From positions 36,912,001-36,976,000 of the forward strand of contig NC_072893.1 in the NCBI RefSeq assembly GCF_027943255.1: DNA of 64,000 nucleotides, written 5' to 3'. This DNA is from Anastrepha obliqua. Taxonomy: Eukaryota; Arthropoda; Insecta; Diptera; Tephritidae. The notes under the pieces were generated by a model, which saw nothing but the letters and a program-made list of their open reading frames with translations, was not told the DNA's origin and did not search any database. Positions 54,438-64,000 of the stretch are shown piece after piece. A program made the translations under genes and the position numbers. Numbering within the stretch: the stretch's first letter is position 1; every line of letters begins with the position of its first letter.

Positions 54438-55150
54438 TGGGGATGTACATTTTATCGATTTTTAGAATCCCGAGAATTTCGGAATCCCGGTAGTACAATT
54501 TCGAAATCTCGGGATTATTTTCGGGACTTTTATAGGGTTTTCCAATAAAAGGTGTTATTTTGATATTCAAAGAAAAATGCTATTTTTTAATATGAATGAT
54601 CGGATGTTTATTTCATTATAAAGAGGAAGGTATGCCGTTAAAAGTGGAAAATAACATTAGGCAAATGATCACAACGACCACGCTTACAGAGCAGTATGCT
54701 TTTCGTGAAATTGGCTGCCCTATGTCCTCGCTAGCCTCACGAATTCCATCTTTGAGGCCTTGAATCGATCTTGGGCTGTTGGCGTAAGCCTTCTCTTTCA
54801 CGTGGCCCGAAAGAAAAAAATTACAAAAGATCTCGGTAGCCAATTATGATCACCTCTTCTAGAGATAACACGGACCGGAAACTTTTCCCGTAAAAGATCA
54901 ATGGTTTCGTTGCTTGTGTGGCACGTAGCGCAGTCTTGTTGAAAATAAACGTTGTCCAAATCAATACCATCCAATTCCGGCCATAAAAATCGTTAATCAT
55001 CTCTCGATAGCGCAATCCATTCACCTGTGACACCTGTTATTGGAAAACCCTATATATTTAATAGGTCTATGAATATTATTATTTTACTACAACTTAACTT
55101 TAAAAAATTACATAATTATTTTTTTTCATTTTATCAAGTCTATTATAAAA
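54438..55150. mobile_element. hAT-like element left part, interrupted by a DD41D-type transposon
   Basis: GGGGATGTACATTTTATCGA at 54436 and the CCCGAGAATTTCGGAATCCC palindromic stretch parallel the left end of the element at 40674. The similarity resumes after the insert at 55053 (ATTATTTTACTACAACTTAA against ATTATTTTGCAACAACTCAA). No right terminus was found, so the element is truncated at about 55150. Confidence 0.5.
54533..55052 (-). mobile_element. Internally deleted DD41D-type transposon with both terminal repeats
   Basis: The inverted ends TAGGGTTTTCCAATAAAAGG (left) and CCTGTTATTGGAAAACCCTA (right) are nearly identical over about 22 bp and lie between TA dinucleotides (54531-54532; 55053-55054). 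At 520 bp it has lost the N-terminal half. The minus frames hold transposase pieces: VNGLRYREMINDF, then QQDCATCHTSNETIDLL (second Asp), a frame change and a short deletion, and LSGHVKEKAYANSPRSIQGL plus a decayed C terminus. It is the same broad family as the relic at 450-845. Confidence 0.82.
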
Positions 55151-55204
55151 AATCTCACAGACTAGATTCGCAAAATGTTTTGGCTCAAGATTAATATAAT
55201 ATAA

Positions 55205-55955
55205 GTTTGGTTAAGTATATCTGCCTGATCTAAATAGACCATCTCACATAGACCACAAGAATCCGTAGTGTTACCAGTCTTGTTGGAGTCGAGTTAAACA
55301 TAGTTCGTGACAAATGTCTTTGCGAGTTTTAACAAACAGTTTAGACTTTTGTCAGCTATATCCTTCAGCGATGGAAAGTATACCGATCCCAGACAGTTGT
55401 AACGAGTTCTGTTTAGAGCAGGACAGTGGTAAAGGAGGTGTTCTAACGTACCCCTTTCTTCTTTGCATAAGTTACACGCGCCATTCTGGACCAATCACAT
55501 TTTAGCTGCGTGATATGGAGTAAGACAATGTGATATGAAGTGAGACAAAGTACTGACTTCAACCAATATTTTACATTCCTTTCTTGGGAGTGATAAAATA
55601 AAGTATTATTTTGGCAATCCTGTGGGAGGTTCAGGCTACCCATATAGGCTTTCCATAGTTAGTTCCTCATCTAGTTCCGTCTTCAAAAGCGAGTACATGT
55701 TCGATGTACTCAACCTAGGCAAGCGGGTGCCTGCCTTAGGAAGCTCGTCAACACTCTCATTTGCCTCTCTTCCCTTATGCCTTGGTACCCAGTAAACTGT
55801 GACTTGCCTATTCTCGCACAGCTCATCCATTTTGGATCTGCAGTGTTGCACGTACTCCGAGCTAGTCATTACAGCCAATATTGCTTTAATAGTAGCTTGC
55901 CTGTCGATGAAGATGTTTGTGCGAGTGTCGAGGGGACTAAATTCTCAGCTTGAAA
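55205..55955 (-). mobile_element. LINE 3' fragment, family E copy 2
   Basis: Minus strand: SSEYVQHCRSKMDELCENRQ, VTVYWVPRHKGREANESVDE (RNase H end; usual WVPGH), LPKAGTRLPRLS and LLKTELDEELTMESLYG; then a shift and NGACNLCKEERGTLEHLLYH (C-x2-C...H-x4-H tail), CPALNRTRYNCLGSVYFPSL and KLAKTFVTNYV to about 55294. The 3' UTR to about 55205 aligns with 19276-19400. Cleaner than copy 1 at 19276. RT missing; inactive. Confidence 0.75.
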
Positions 55956-56214
55956 CATGCTACAGTGATTAGAAAACCTGAAAAACTTTTCGAGATCAAA
56001 CTGTGGGCAGAAGACAGCCGCTTCTACTCCTTCCGTATGGCAATCGGATTCTAAACCCTTCTACCAGCCATTATGTTCTATTACACAACCACGCCTCAAT
56101 CCAAAGTTTACTCAAAATAAACGAATACAATTTTGTTGGTCTCTTTCAATTCTATTGGAATATGTTGGATATGTCGTATTCTAGATTCTTCTTTTTGATT
56201 TGGCGAATTTAACA

Positions 56215-56550
56215 AAGTGCGTCAGTCGTTTCTTTCTCGTGCTGACCGGCGCCAGTTGGACACACCAAGTGAAGTCATGTCCATCTCCACTTGATCTTTC
56301 CAACACAGAGGAGACCTTCCTCTTTCTTTGCTACCACCAGCTGGTAGCGCATCGAATACTTTCAAAGCCGCAGCAGCTGTATCCATTCGGACAACATGAC
56401 CCAACCAACGAATTTGCTGAATCTTTGTTCGCTGCGCTATTTCTGTGTCGTTGTAAAGCTCATACAGCTCACCGTTCCATCGCCTGCGATATTCGCCGTT
56501 GCCAACGTGCAAAGGTCAAAAGACTTCCGCAGAATCTTTCTCTCAAACAC
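56215..56550 (-). pseudogene. RTE-like LINE C terminus, family D copy 4
   Basis: Minus strand, two frames: TLRVFERKILRKSFDLCTLA then, in another frame, HVGNGEYRRRWNGELYELYN, RTKIQQIRWLGHVVRMDTAA, LKVFDALPAGGSKERGRSPL and LGVSNWRRSARERND. It is close to 15206-15418 of copy 1 and to 59245-59450. 5' truncated at about 56550. Confidence 0.75.
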
Positions 56551-56559
56551 TCTAAGGGT

Positions 56560-56752
56560 CTGAGATGGGTTGAAATGTTTTGGACGCAGTAAAAAACGTG
56601 GAAGACGCCAGGACGATGTTGATACAAATTTACTCTTTATAAATTGTAAGAGCAGAGACTCAATGAACCGAGTCGTATGGAGTGCGATTGTGATGGAAGC
56701 ACGGTACACCCGTAGCTGTAATTACTATGATGATGATGATATTATTTTTAAC
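56560..56752 (+). pseudogene. Short LINE tail with a GAT repeat end
   Basis: The plus frame MKCFGRSKKRGRRQDDVDTN, then CKSRDSMNRVVWSAIVMEAR, resembles the last residues of RTE-type endonuclease-RT elements (RGRPxxRWxDDV ... W ... EAR), followed by a (GAT)4 tail ATGATGATGATGATATT typical of such 3' ends. Head-to-head with the relic at 56215. Confidence 0.4.
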
Positions 56753-56919
56753 AATTTTCATGCAGGTCTTTTAAGCTAAATTTTGTTATTATTTGAATTT
56801 TGTTATTTTTCGGAAAAAATACATATTTTTAAAAACGACTTTTATTTAGTAAAATCAAAATTTTTGGACGTATTTGCAAGTCGGTCCCGATCACGCGTGT
56901 CTTGGTATTTTTCTGCAAT

Positions 56920-57195
56920 ATTTTGGTGGAAGTCTCCTCCTCCTTTTGTGGTGTGCGACTTGATGTGACTCCACAAATGGAGGGACCTACAGTTTCAAGC
57001 CGACTCCGAACGGCAAATGGTTTTTATGACGAGCTTTTTCATGGCAAAAATACACTCTGAGGTTTGCCATTGCCTGCTGAGCGTCGACCGCTAATAGCAA
57101 AAACTTTATCAATCATTTTGCTGTTTCATGCACAGGTACTCGAATCTACGCAACCCCCGAATGGTAGTCATACACCAACCCATTCGGCTACTGTG
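56920..57195 (-). mobile_element. tRNA-derived SINE, family 1 copy D, with complete head
   Basis: On the complement an A box TAGCCGAATGG lies at 57180-57190, a tRNA-like arm GGTTGGTGTATGACTACCAT follows, and a B-box-like GATTCGAGTACC at 57135-57146. The body has CGGTCGACGCTCAGCAGGCA, GGCAAACCTCAGAGTGTATT, TTGCCATGAAAAAGCTCGTC, CCGTTCGGAGTCGGCTTGAA and ACTGTAGGTCCCTCC. The 3' end is near 56920 (AGGAGGAGGAGACTTCC). It is the most complete copy and links the isolated head at 25458 to the headless copies. Confidence 0.75.
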
Positions 57196-57199
57196 ACCG

Positions 57200-58349
57200 A
57201 GTAGTATATGCACCTATACATACATATATACAAATATACTGCAAAAACTGTAGCGAAAATATAAATAAAACCTATTTGCACAAAGTAATTAGTAGCGATA
57301 ATAGAAACAACAACAACATTGCACAAGCCCAATATGTTGCAGAGAAAGTTGCTAACAACCGCACACCCCATTGATTGCGATATTTTTCCCGTATTGCTCC
57401 TTCCCTCCCTGGTCGAATGCCAAAAGCGGCAATGAAAAAATCAAATAAAAGTTGGTTGCAAAAATCATATAAAAATATGGTCAGCAAAAGGTGTTCAAGT
57501 GCCATGTCGACTTAAACACCTTAAAGCTATGATATGGATATTTAGCGTCGCACTTGTTAGGCTGTGGTTGGCGCTTGCCACCGCCTCTCTGGCCTCTTTG
57601 GCCTTCACTTCGACTGCGCTTGTATCTTTGTGCCTGACTGTCGCAGCCACTGTTGCCGCCGTATCAAGTCTTTTTAAGTTCCGATGTAATGCAAACCATT
57701 AATGCGCCTGTTGAGCAACACTTTTTGTTTGTAGTTTCTGTTTTTCTTTGTTTCTTTTGATATTTTTTTCTTTATTTTTTCTCATTTTTTTCTTTCCTTA
57801 TTAGTTTTTATTAGAGCAGTTGAGAGTTGTGAGCTGTTAAGGCAGGTCGTTGGAGTTGTGTACGAAAGTGTTGTTGCTGTTGCCCCTTAACTGTTGCGGC
57901 AACGTTTACGCATCACTGCAGCGCCTTTTATTTAACTAACTAAAGCAGTTACGCGTCTTTCATTAGGTGCACTTCATGTAATAATAATTTTTTCGATTTT
58001 TTTTGGCCCAAAATTTTAAGCCTTTCGCCAGTTCACTGCTACTTTCGGACTCTTCTGCAATGCGGAGCTTTATTTTACTACTCAACCGTGCTAAAATTCA
58101 TAATTGCACTTGTAAGCCGCTTAGTGGCTACCCGTTGAAATTGCTGTGCATACACATACATACATACGTAAGTATGTTACCGCATCATGTTTTTATGTTG
58201 AATAGTGTATTTTTTTAGTTTTGATAAAATAAATTTATTAATAAAGTGTTTTGGTCACGTCTTTTCAGTAAAATTACTTCCAAGCTTCCTTGCTTTGGAA
58301 ATAAGCCATCGACAATATATTTATTTATTATATAAGAATAATTATGAAC
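57200..58349. other. No gene seen; mixed-composition host-like DNA
   Basis: A less AT-rich tract at 57300-57720 and simple TTTCTTT runs near 57740-57800. Frames such as 57499-57702 (Ala/Leu/Val-rich) look like a membrane segment only because of composition; no homology recognised. ACATACATACATACGTAAG lies at 58148. Confidence 0.4.
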
Positions 58350-59230
58350 TTCACAAGGGCGTCTCTCTCCGCCGGCAGGTGTTCTCTCACCATTTCTCTG
58401 GATCATTGTTATCAATGATTTGCTGGAGGAGCTGGTGAGGAGGGGCTGTAGGGTGATTGCCTACGCGGATGATGTGGCATTAATTGTTAGAGGAAAGTTT
58501 GTAGATACCCTGTACGATTTGATGCAGGGATATCTGAACGTAGTTGTTCGATGGGCAGCGGACTGCGGCTTGTCTGTGAATTCTCCTAAGATGGAGCTCC
58601 TCCTTTTCACGAGGAAATATAAAATACCCGGAGTTCAACTCCCCTCGATAGGAGACGCTCCGTTGGTGCTTTCTGACAAGGTGAAGTACCTAGGTCTAAT
58701 CCGTGACAGTAAACTAATGTGGAGGCCCAACATTGAGGAGAGAGTAAGGTAGGCAACAATCGCCTTGTATGGATGCAAGGACGCAATTGGCAAAAGATTG
58801 TCTGGTGGAACTGTCTGGAGTGGATGGCGTCAGTTAAAAAGCTCTGCATTCATTGGAACCTGTGGGGCGCTTCGAACCACTCCTACTCTACCGCTTAATA
58901 TAATGTTAAATGTGGTACCTATAGACATCGCTGGCAGAATTGCTGCTGCACGTATCGCAATCAGACTGAGGGGTTTGGGCTATAGGCTCAATCTCGCACT
59001 CAAGCATCCTCAGAAACTTTGAGTTCATCCCCCCGTCGACGGATCAGTGTGTGTACCCTCGCTTAGTCCACCCATATTCCATCAAGGGAGGAATAGACCG
59101 GGGGCTACACCTTGGGACAGGGCCTGGTTAACCTGTTCCCGGATGACTCGAAGTTGGACGGTAGGGTTGAAGAACTAATATTCTGCAAAGAACTTCCCAT
59201 CAAACTCAAATTCAGCGGCAATTAGGGCCC
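58350..59230 (+). mobile_element. LINE pseudogene with RT core
   Basis: After decayed GVLSP-like residues (58370-58400) the frame gives VINDLLEELVRRGCRVIAYA with DDVALI (intact YADD at about 58463), CGLSVNSPKMELLLFTRKYK and DKVKYLGLIRDSKLMWRPNI to a stop at 58750. Another frame continues: MYGCKDAIGKRLSGGTVWSG, LRTTPTLPLNIMLNVVPIDI and ARIAIRLRGLGYRLN. A decayed RNase H start (DDSKLDGRV) is near 59145. Related to family C and F elements but distinct. 5' and 3' truncated, with at least one frame change and stop. Confidence 0.78.
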
Positions 59231-59244
59231 TTGGCTCTATTATG

Positions 59245-59450
59245 GTGCACTCGCTGGATAGGTGATGTCGTCCGAACAGATACACGCGCTCCGGCTCTGA
59301 AAGTATTCAATGGGGTACCAGCTGGTGGTAGCAGAGTAAGGCCTCCTCTGCGTTGGAAAGATCAGGTGGAGAAGGACTTGGCCTCACTTGATGTTTCTAA
59401 CTGGCGCCGGTTAGAACAAGAAAGAAACGACAGGAAAAATAGACAAGTTG
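59245..59450 (+). pseudogene. RTE-like LINE C terminus, family D copy 5
   Basis: RWIGDVVRTDTRAPALKVFN, GVPAGGSRVRPPLRWKDQVE and LASLDVSNWRRLEQERNDRK match the ends of the copies at 14770 and 56215. It starts abruptly at 59245 and is joined at both sides to unrelated LINEs. Confidence 0.72.
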
Positions 59451-60240
59451 GACAAAAGTCCGACGGTAAACAATCTAAAAATTTTGCGTGTAACCTTCTC
59501 CTTCTTAGCGCACACAACCGCAATTGCTTCTAAGGTCCAAAATCGCAACAAGTTCCTCAAATCGCTTGCCGGCACCACTTGGGGCAAAGGCAAAGAACTG
59601 TTGCTATCGACATTTAAGGCAATTGGTCGGCCGGTTCTAAGCTGTGCTGCGCCTGTCTGTTCGCCTGGAACTAGTGACATGCAGGGGATAAAGCTACAGA
59701 CTTGCCAAAATACTGTCATTCAGACAGCGACCGGTTGCCTCCTGATGTCCTCTATTCAACACCTTCACAAAGAGGCACAAATGCTCCCTGGAATGGAGGA
59801 CAACTGCTCAGCAAGCAGTTCCTGCCAAGGTACTGCCGTAGGTTTCCCCCTTGCAGACAACTGCTTGAGCCAGATCCGCCTCCTAGGCACGTCAAGAGAC
59901 ACCTCTTAAACTGTGCCAACGAGATGCAGGACAAAACTGACAGAAATCTACTGGACTAGACAGTTTAGACAGTCAATAAACGACATTCACCGGGAGACCG
60001 TCACCACCTTCTTAAGCTCCCGTTCTGTGAATGCCGTAATCGGAGTTCAACAACGACCTATTGCAGATGAAGAGCTCCAGCTTCCCCGAGAGTCCTGCGT
60101 AACCTTGGCATAATTACGTTCTGGATATTGTAGCTGGTTAAACTCTTACTTATCCAGAATAGACCCCGACATACCAAACATATGTCCGGCATGTGAAGGT
60201 ACCCCGCACGAGACTAATCACCTTTTCACATGCCCTTTAA
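59450..60240 (+). mobile_element. LINE fragment, family H copy 2
   Basis: The frame reads NNLKILRVTFSFLAHTTAIA, SKVQNRNKFLKSLAGTTWGK, LLLSTFKAIGRPVLSCAAPV, TCQNTVIQTATGCLLMSSIQ and HLHKEAQML, then shifts: LLEPDPPPRHVKRHLLNCAN, RQSINDIHRETVTTFLSSRS and, in a third frame, YLSRIDPDIPNICPACEGTP, HETNHLFTCPLKP. The C-x2-C...H...C ending matches 44018-44486. The match stops at about 60240. RT palm missing. It is a thumb-to-tail fragment of an I/Jockey-type LINE. Confidence 0.78.
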
Positions 60241-60404
60241 AACCCATGATGGCCTGGCATAGAGCGTTATGGTCGCAAGAGCCTTTCGGTCGTCCGTCGT
60301 CCGAGCTGCTTTCTGTTCTGCGCTCGCAGTGCTGATATAACAAAATTTTTCAATCAGGTGCCCATCATCCAATGTCACCAATTAACTTTTCATTTGGATT
60401 GACC

Positions 60405-60900
60405 GAATGTATTGTTTTCGGCGAGCTATCCGATCAAAGCGGTTTCTAAACAAATTTAAACACCCTGAAGCACCTGAGATGTTATGGTTTCTTTCTGACG
60501 AAGAAATTGTGACCGAGAGCAAAATACCAACTGCAGGAAGGGCAGATGACTATGTGGCTATGTCCCAATTCTATAGAGGTTTCTGCTGTCATGCACACAA
60601 GGTTTCCAGCCACTGCTATGGTTTTAGGTGTTGTGAGCAACAAAGGACTTGTCATGCCACCACACTTTGGAGGGAATTTTGTTGGATGTATCTATATCCT
60701 GGAGGCAGTAGTGAAACCCAGGATTGACAGCCCATACATATTTCAGCCAGACTCTGCTACTTCACACAAAATTGTAGTGCTCAAAAGTTCCATGACAATA
60801 TAACACCGAACTATGACCACCTAATTCCCCATACTTTAATCCCATGGGCTACTACGTATGGGGCTTAGCTGGGTGTGAAACCAAGAAACATCGTCGTAGC
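60405..60900 (+). pseudogene. Tc1/maT-like transposase relic
   Basis: Pieces in two frames: RRAIRSKRFLNKFKHPEAPE then MLWFLSDEE (first Asp, usual FSDEK); MWLCPNSIEVSAVMHTRFPA, TAMVLGVVSNKGLVMPPHF, IYILEAVVKPRIDSPYIFQP with DSATSHK (second Asp), and a decayed WPPNSPYFNPMGYYVWG where the third Asp (NPLDYYVWG) is Gly. This order fits insect Tc1-like/maT transposases. Frameshifts and loss of the catalytic residue show it is dead. Terminal repeats not found. Confidence 0.72.
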
Positions 60901-62310
60901 CTCATTTCACAAAAAAAAAATCAAACTTTCTGCTAAGCTCGCCTCCTTATATACACACAATAAATACATATAAATTTGTGTGAGTAATTTTGTTTGAACT
61001 ACAATTATTATCATACTATATACCAACATTTTTAAACAAATGCATAAATATATTAAAATCAAACTAATATATGCTATTCATAAATATTTATAACTACATA
61101 CCTACACACTCGTTTCGATAATTGTAAATAAAACTTAAATGGGTACAAATGGCCCTCAATCAGAGCAAACGGATTTCCGTTTGGTTGACCAAATCACATT
61201 TTATGCTACAATTAAGTCTTTTGATCATATTTTCCCTCTCTATTGCGGTCTACCTTGGTGCTTTTTGTTTTTGTTTTTTTTTTTTTGTTTTACACAACTT
61301 ACTCGCTCACATAAAAAAAGTGCCTATGTAAGTATTTTTTTCAATTAAGCGGCTTATTGACCCAAAATGACCTAATATCTGTTTTATTAATAATAATTTA
61401 ATTAAAGGTTTAAGTGAGCAACTAAAAGACATAATTAGTTTAGTTGATTTTTGCGCGATCAATTCTTTTGGGTGAGCTCGCTTGTGCTTTGCTTATGAGT
61501 TGGCACTACGAGGTCTTTTGCCGGCTGTACCTAACATTGAAAAAGCAGAAAATAATATTTATGGCAGCAATAAACATTTCTTAAAATCAGCAGCTATTGG
61601 CTGAAAATATAGAAGTGTAAGGGCTCAATATATTGGCTACCATGGCACAATTTGCATTATACACCTTCTTGTAAACTATCTGAAAGATTTCAGTTGGCCA
61701 ATTCCTACTTTTTCGATATGCCTCCTTAGCACATCTTCGATTTCTATATATTTTTAATATAATGAAATTATAGAGATTTCTGTTTCTCTGCTTTTGAAAA
61801 TACGTCTCAAGTGTAGCCCTATACTCCAGCAGTTAACACATGCGTATATCGAAACTGTTGGTCGCCATCGTCAAATCTTCTAACCCAAGCCCTGGATTCT
61901 GTCTGGTTCCTCCCCCAAAAAGAACTAAAGCAGCTAAAGGGCAAATTAAAGTTAGGAATAGTTTATCATCTTCTCCGCCTTTAGCCATTCAATGGTTTGA
62001 GGAAGAAATATTCGACAGTAACTACAGAACACATAAAAGAATGTTGATGTACAGCAAGAAAGGTAGACGAGAGTTCCAGAGAGACATTTGGCCAGATGAC
62101 AAATAATATGACTGCCTTTATGCAGGTGATGTGAAGAAATAATGCATAGAGCACAGAGAAACCATATAAATTGGTTAAACGGATGAGGAATAGCAGTAAG
62201 CTTTTCCTTGTTTCAGTTGGCTGTCCTTGAAAGATTTTGGCGGCCATTTTTAAGTTTAGCAGCGAAACATTTACATTATTACAAAGAAGCTGTTTTAACT
62301 ACATATAGTA
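60901..62310. other. No gene supported
   Basis: AT-rich. An 88-codon plus frame at 61840-62106 (MRISKLLVAIVKSSNPSPGF at its start, basic and Ser/Pro-rich, ending RDIWPDDK) is the longest; I see no domain and no splice context to call it an exon. TTTTTGTTTTTGTTTTTTTT runs lie near 61260-61290. Confidence 0.35.
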
Positions 62311-62839
62311 CGAGGGTCGTTGCAAAATGGTACGTGCAAAAATAAAAGCTACTTAATTCTTTTAGGTCAACCTTTTTTATCTTTCGACTTAGCTTCCTTT
62401 TAGGCGTATACACTTCGTCCAACGCTGTTATACAATAGTTTGTTGACTCCTTCCGAATAAGAGGATATATCCGAGTCTATAAAATAGTCATTAATTTCTG
62501 CAATCACCTCCTCGTTTTAATCAAATCGTTTGCCTGCTAACCATTTCTGCAAATTGGGGAACAAAAAGTAGTCCGACGGATCTGAGGGAACTAACTCTGG
62601 ATAATAGGGAGGCTGTGAAGCGAGTTGGAACCCAAAACTATTGAGGCGTGAGCTGGCGCGTTGTCGTGATGGAAAAGGAGTATCACTCGACTTCCTCGAC
62701 TCAAACGAATGCCAAACATAAAGAAATATACCGATCTGGCTGAAACTTGGTGTATGTATTTCCAAGGGATGCTACTAACTAAAGATAAACTCAATACGTG
62801 CCAGTAGTGCCATATTTCTAACTTTTCAAACGACCCTCG
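62311..62839 (-). mobile_element. Short mariner-like element with terminal repeats and transposase remnant
   Basis: It has inverted ends CGAGGGTCGTTGCAAAATGG (left) and CTTTTCAAACGACCCTCG (right), flanked by TA at 62309-62310 and 62840-62841; 529 bp. Minus frames hold VILLFHHDNAPAHASIVL (second Asp) and, after a shift, PPYYPELVPSDPSDYFLFPN (third Asp region) and LQKWLAGKRFD. The N-terminal two thirds are deleted. Confidence 0.82.
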
Positions 62840-62841
62840 TA

Positions 62842-64000
62842 ATTAACCTAGTTCAAATGTTTGCTAAAGGCATAGCTTGTTTGGTAGGAATCAAAATACC
62901 AAAGTATGACAATGCGGAATTAAAATTACATTATAACAAATATCAGATATTCTGGTATATCAATATCAAAGGTATACAGTGCCGATCAAACAAAAAAGTA
63001 TTACCTTCATGGATTTACTACATTTTTAAGACCTTTTTTAAGACGACAAACAGGCAAACTACTTTACGATTACCATCTAAAGCCTAAGTCTTCATATGGT
63101 CTCTTGGTGACATATGGCTCTGGTCTATGCGAGATCGCTCTTGACTAGTCCAGTTAACATAACCTAACCCAGTATTTGGATTAAAAAGTGGGTGGCGGAA
63201 AGGGAACTCGTGCTTATGTAAGGAGATTAACGAACTATGAATATGGCTGAAAAGACTAATTAAGTTCGGAAGTGCTGAATAATGAAGCGGACTTGCTTCC
63301 TAGGCCTCATATATCACTGACCGCCATATTCATGTCGATATACTACTTATATTAGAAAAAGGAAAGTTCCAATAAGCAAATAAGGGAATGATGCTGTTTT
63401 GAATGTTGCAACAAGACAACTGTAAAACACATAGCAGTAATATGGTTTAGCGGATCGTAGCTTGATTATCACAGAGTAGCTAGATCTCAGTCTAATTGGT
63501 AACCTCTCAGGCCTCATTTTGTGGTCAAGGATAGTGTAACTTTTCCTTTTTTATTCAGGAAGCAGCGGACAAATAGACAAAGAAGATCATACTGTTAAAT
63601 CCCACCGGGTTTATCGCAATCAATATCAATGAAAGGCAGCTTTAACCTTCACCGATTTAAAGATGGTATGGAATTAAATCAGAACAATTTCGGTTTCAAA
63701 ATTGGAACTTTAACAGGACACCGACTCACCTGGGAATATGTTCAAATGGAACTTGCAGGTGCTATAGGAAGGAATATGAAGCCGCCCGATATTTGCTGGC
63801 CTCGTGCTCAACATTGATGCAAAATGGGCTCAAACACTTGGGTAAGCATATTTTACCAGAGGAGCAAGTAAAACTCAATAAAAAAGGGTAAATGCTAAAA
63901 TTAAATGGAAATGTGAGGCTCAGAGAAATATCTAAAGTCCATTAAATGAGCACTAGAGATATTTCAGCATGTAGTGCCAATTCCCCTAATAATATTTATC
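62842..64000. other. No gene supported
   Basis: Mixed AT-rich DNA. Frames at 62857-63087 and 63629-63817 have no secure domain; FKDGMELNQNNFGFKIGTLT in the latter faintly recalls an RNase H start (TDGSKxE) but this is too weak to call. TTAACATAACCTAACCC lies at 63154. Confidence 0.35.

Noticed and set aside
57135..57190. Possible tRNA gene on the minus strand
   Set aside because: The same head occurs at 25458 and is followed by the body shared with 9918 and 19056. It is a SINE head.
61840..62106. Possible host exon (88 codons, basic, Ser/Pro-rich)
   Set aside because: No recognisable domain, splice sites not convincing, no neighbouring coding exons.
63629..63817. Possible LINE RNase H start (FKDGMELNQNNFGF)
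   Set aside because: Only a faint resemblance to TDGSKxE and no downstream DSQAAI or WVPGH motif.
1..64000. CRISPR array, defence island, prophage or biosynthetic cluster
   Set aside because: The window is eukaryotic repeat-rich DNA. The regular repeats found are microsatellites, a degenerate tandem array and transposons; no spacer-type array or gene cluster exists.

Overview
The window looks like a piece of a higher-dipteran (cyclorrhaphan fly) genome, most probably a tephritid-type fruit fly. It is AT-rich, carries many (CATA)n/(TA)n microsatellites and CAG/CAA runs, and is packed with insect mariner transposases and non-LTR retrotransposon (LINE) fragments. The tephritid assignment rests on recalled repeat types and is inference. 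I found no intact host gene, no rRNA or functional tRNA gene, no CRISPR array and no operon. Almost every readable coding stretch is a dead transposable element, so the window is intergenic or deep intronic DNA: a transposon graveyard.

Layout. 0-7.6 kb: a deleted DD41D-type transposase relic, a deleted mariner, three LINE tails and an AGGC-rich foldback element. 7.6-9.9 kb: non-repetitive, GC-richer DNA without a gene. 9.9-15.5 kb: a tRNA-derived SINE with an almost full-length mariner in its TA-rich tail, a second SINE type with an 11-bp target-site duplication, a degenerate mariner and two LINE pieces. 17-25.4 kb: LINE and SINE relics, then a mariner broken by a LINE. 27-29.6 kb: a LINE pseudogene with RT and RNase H, and a short mariner. 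32.3-34.1 kb: a degenerate AT-rich tandem array. 35-45.4 kb: a perfect-TIR TTAA MITE, LINEs, another mariner, a three-level nest (hAT-like element > RTE-like LINE > TTAA MITE) and a LINE-in-LINE insertion. 47.8-55.9 kb: two more TTAA MITEs, one carrying a foreign insert with its own direct repeats, a duplicated block of unknown nature, and a DD41D-type element inside a second hAT-like end. 56-64 kb: more LINE fragments, a SINE, a Tc1/maT-like relic and a short mariner.

The elements do not work together as a pathway. What the sequence does record is an order of insertion, readable from TIRs, TTAA/TA sites, target-site duplications and open frames that rejoin once the inserted element is removed. 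The stretches at about 8.0-9.4, 30.6-31.2, 40.0-40.6, 46.0-47.3 and 57.3-58.2 kb lack transposon signatures and are the best places to look for host regulatory DNA.
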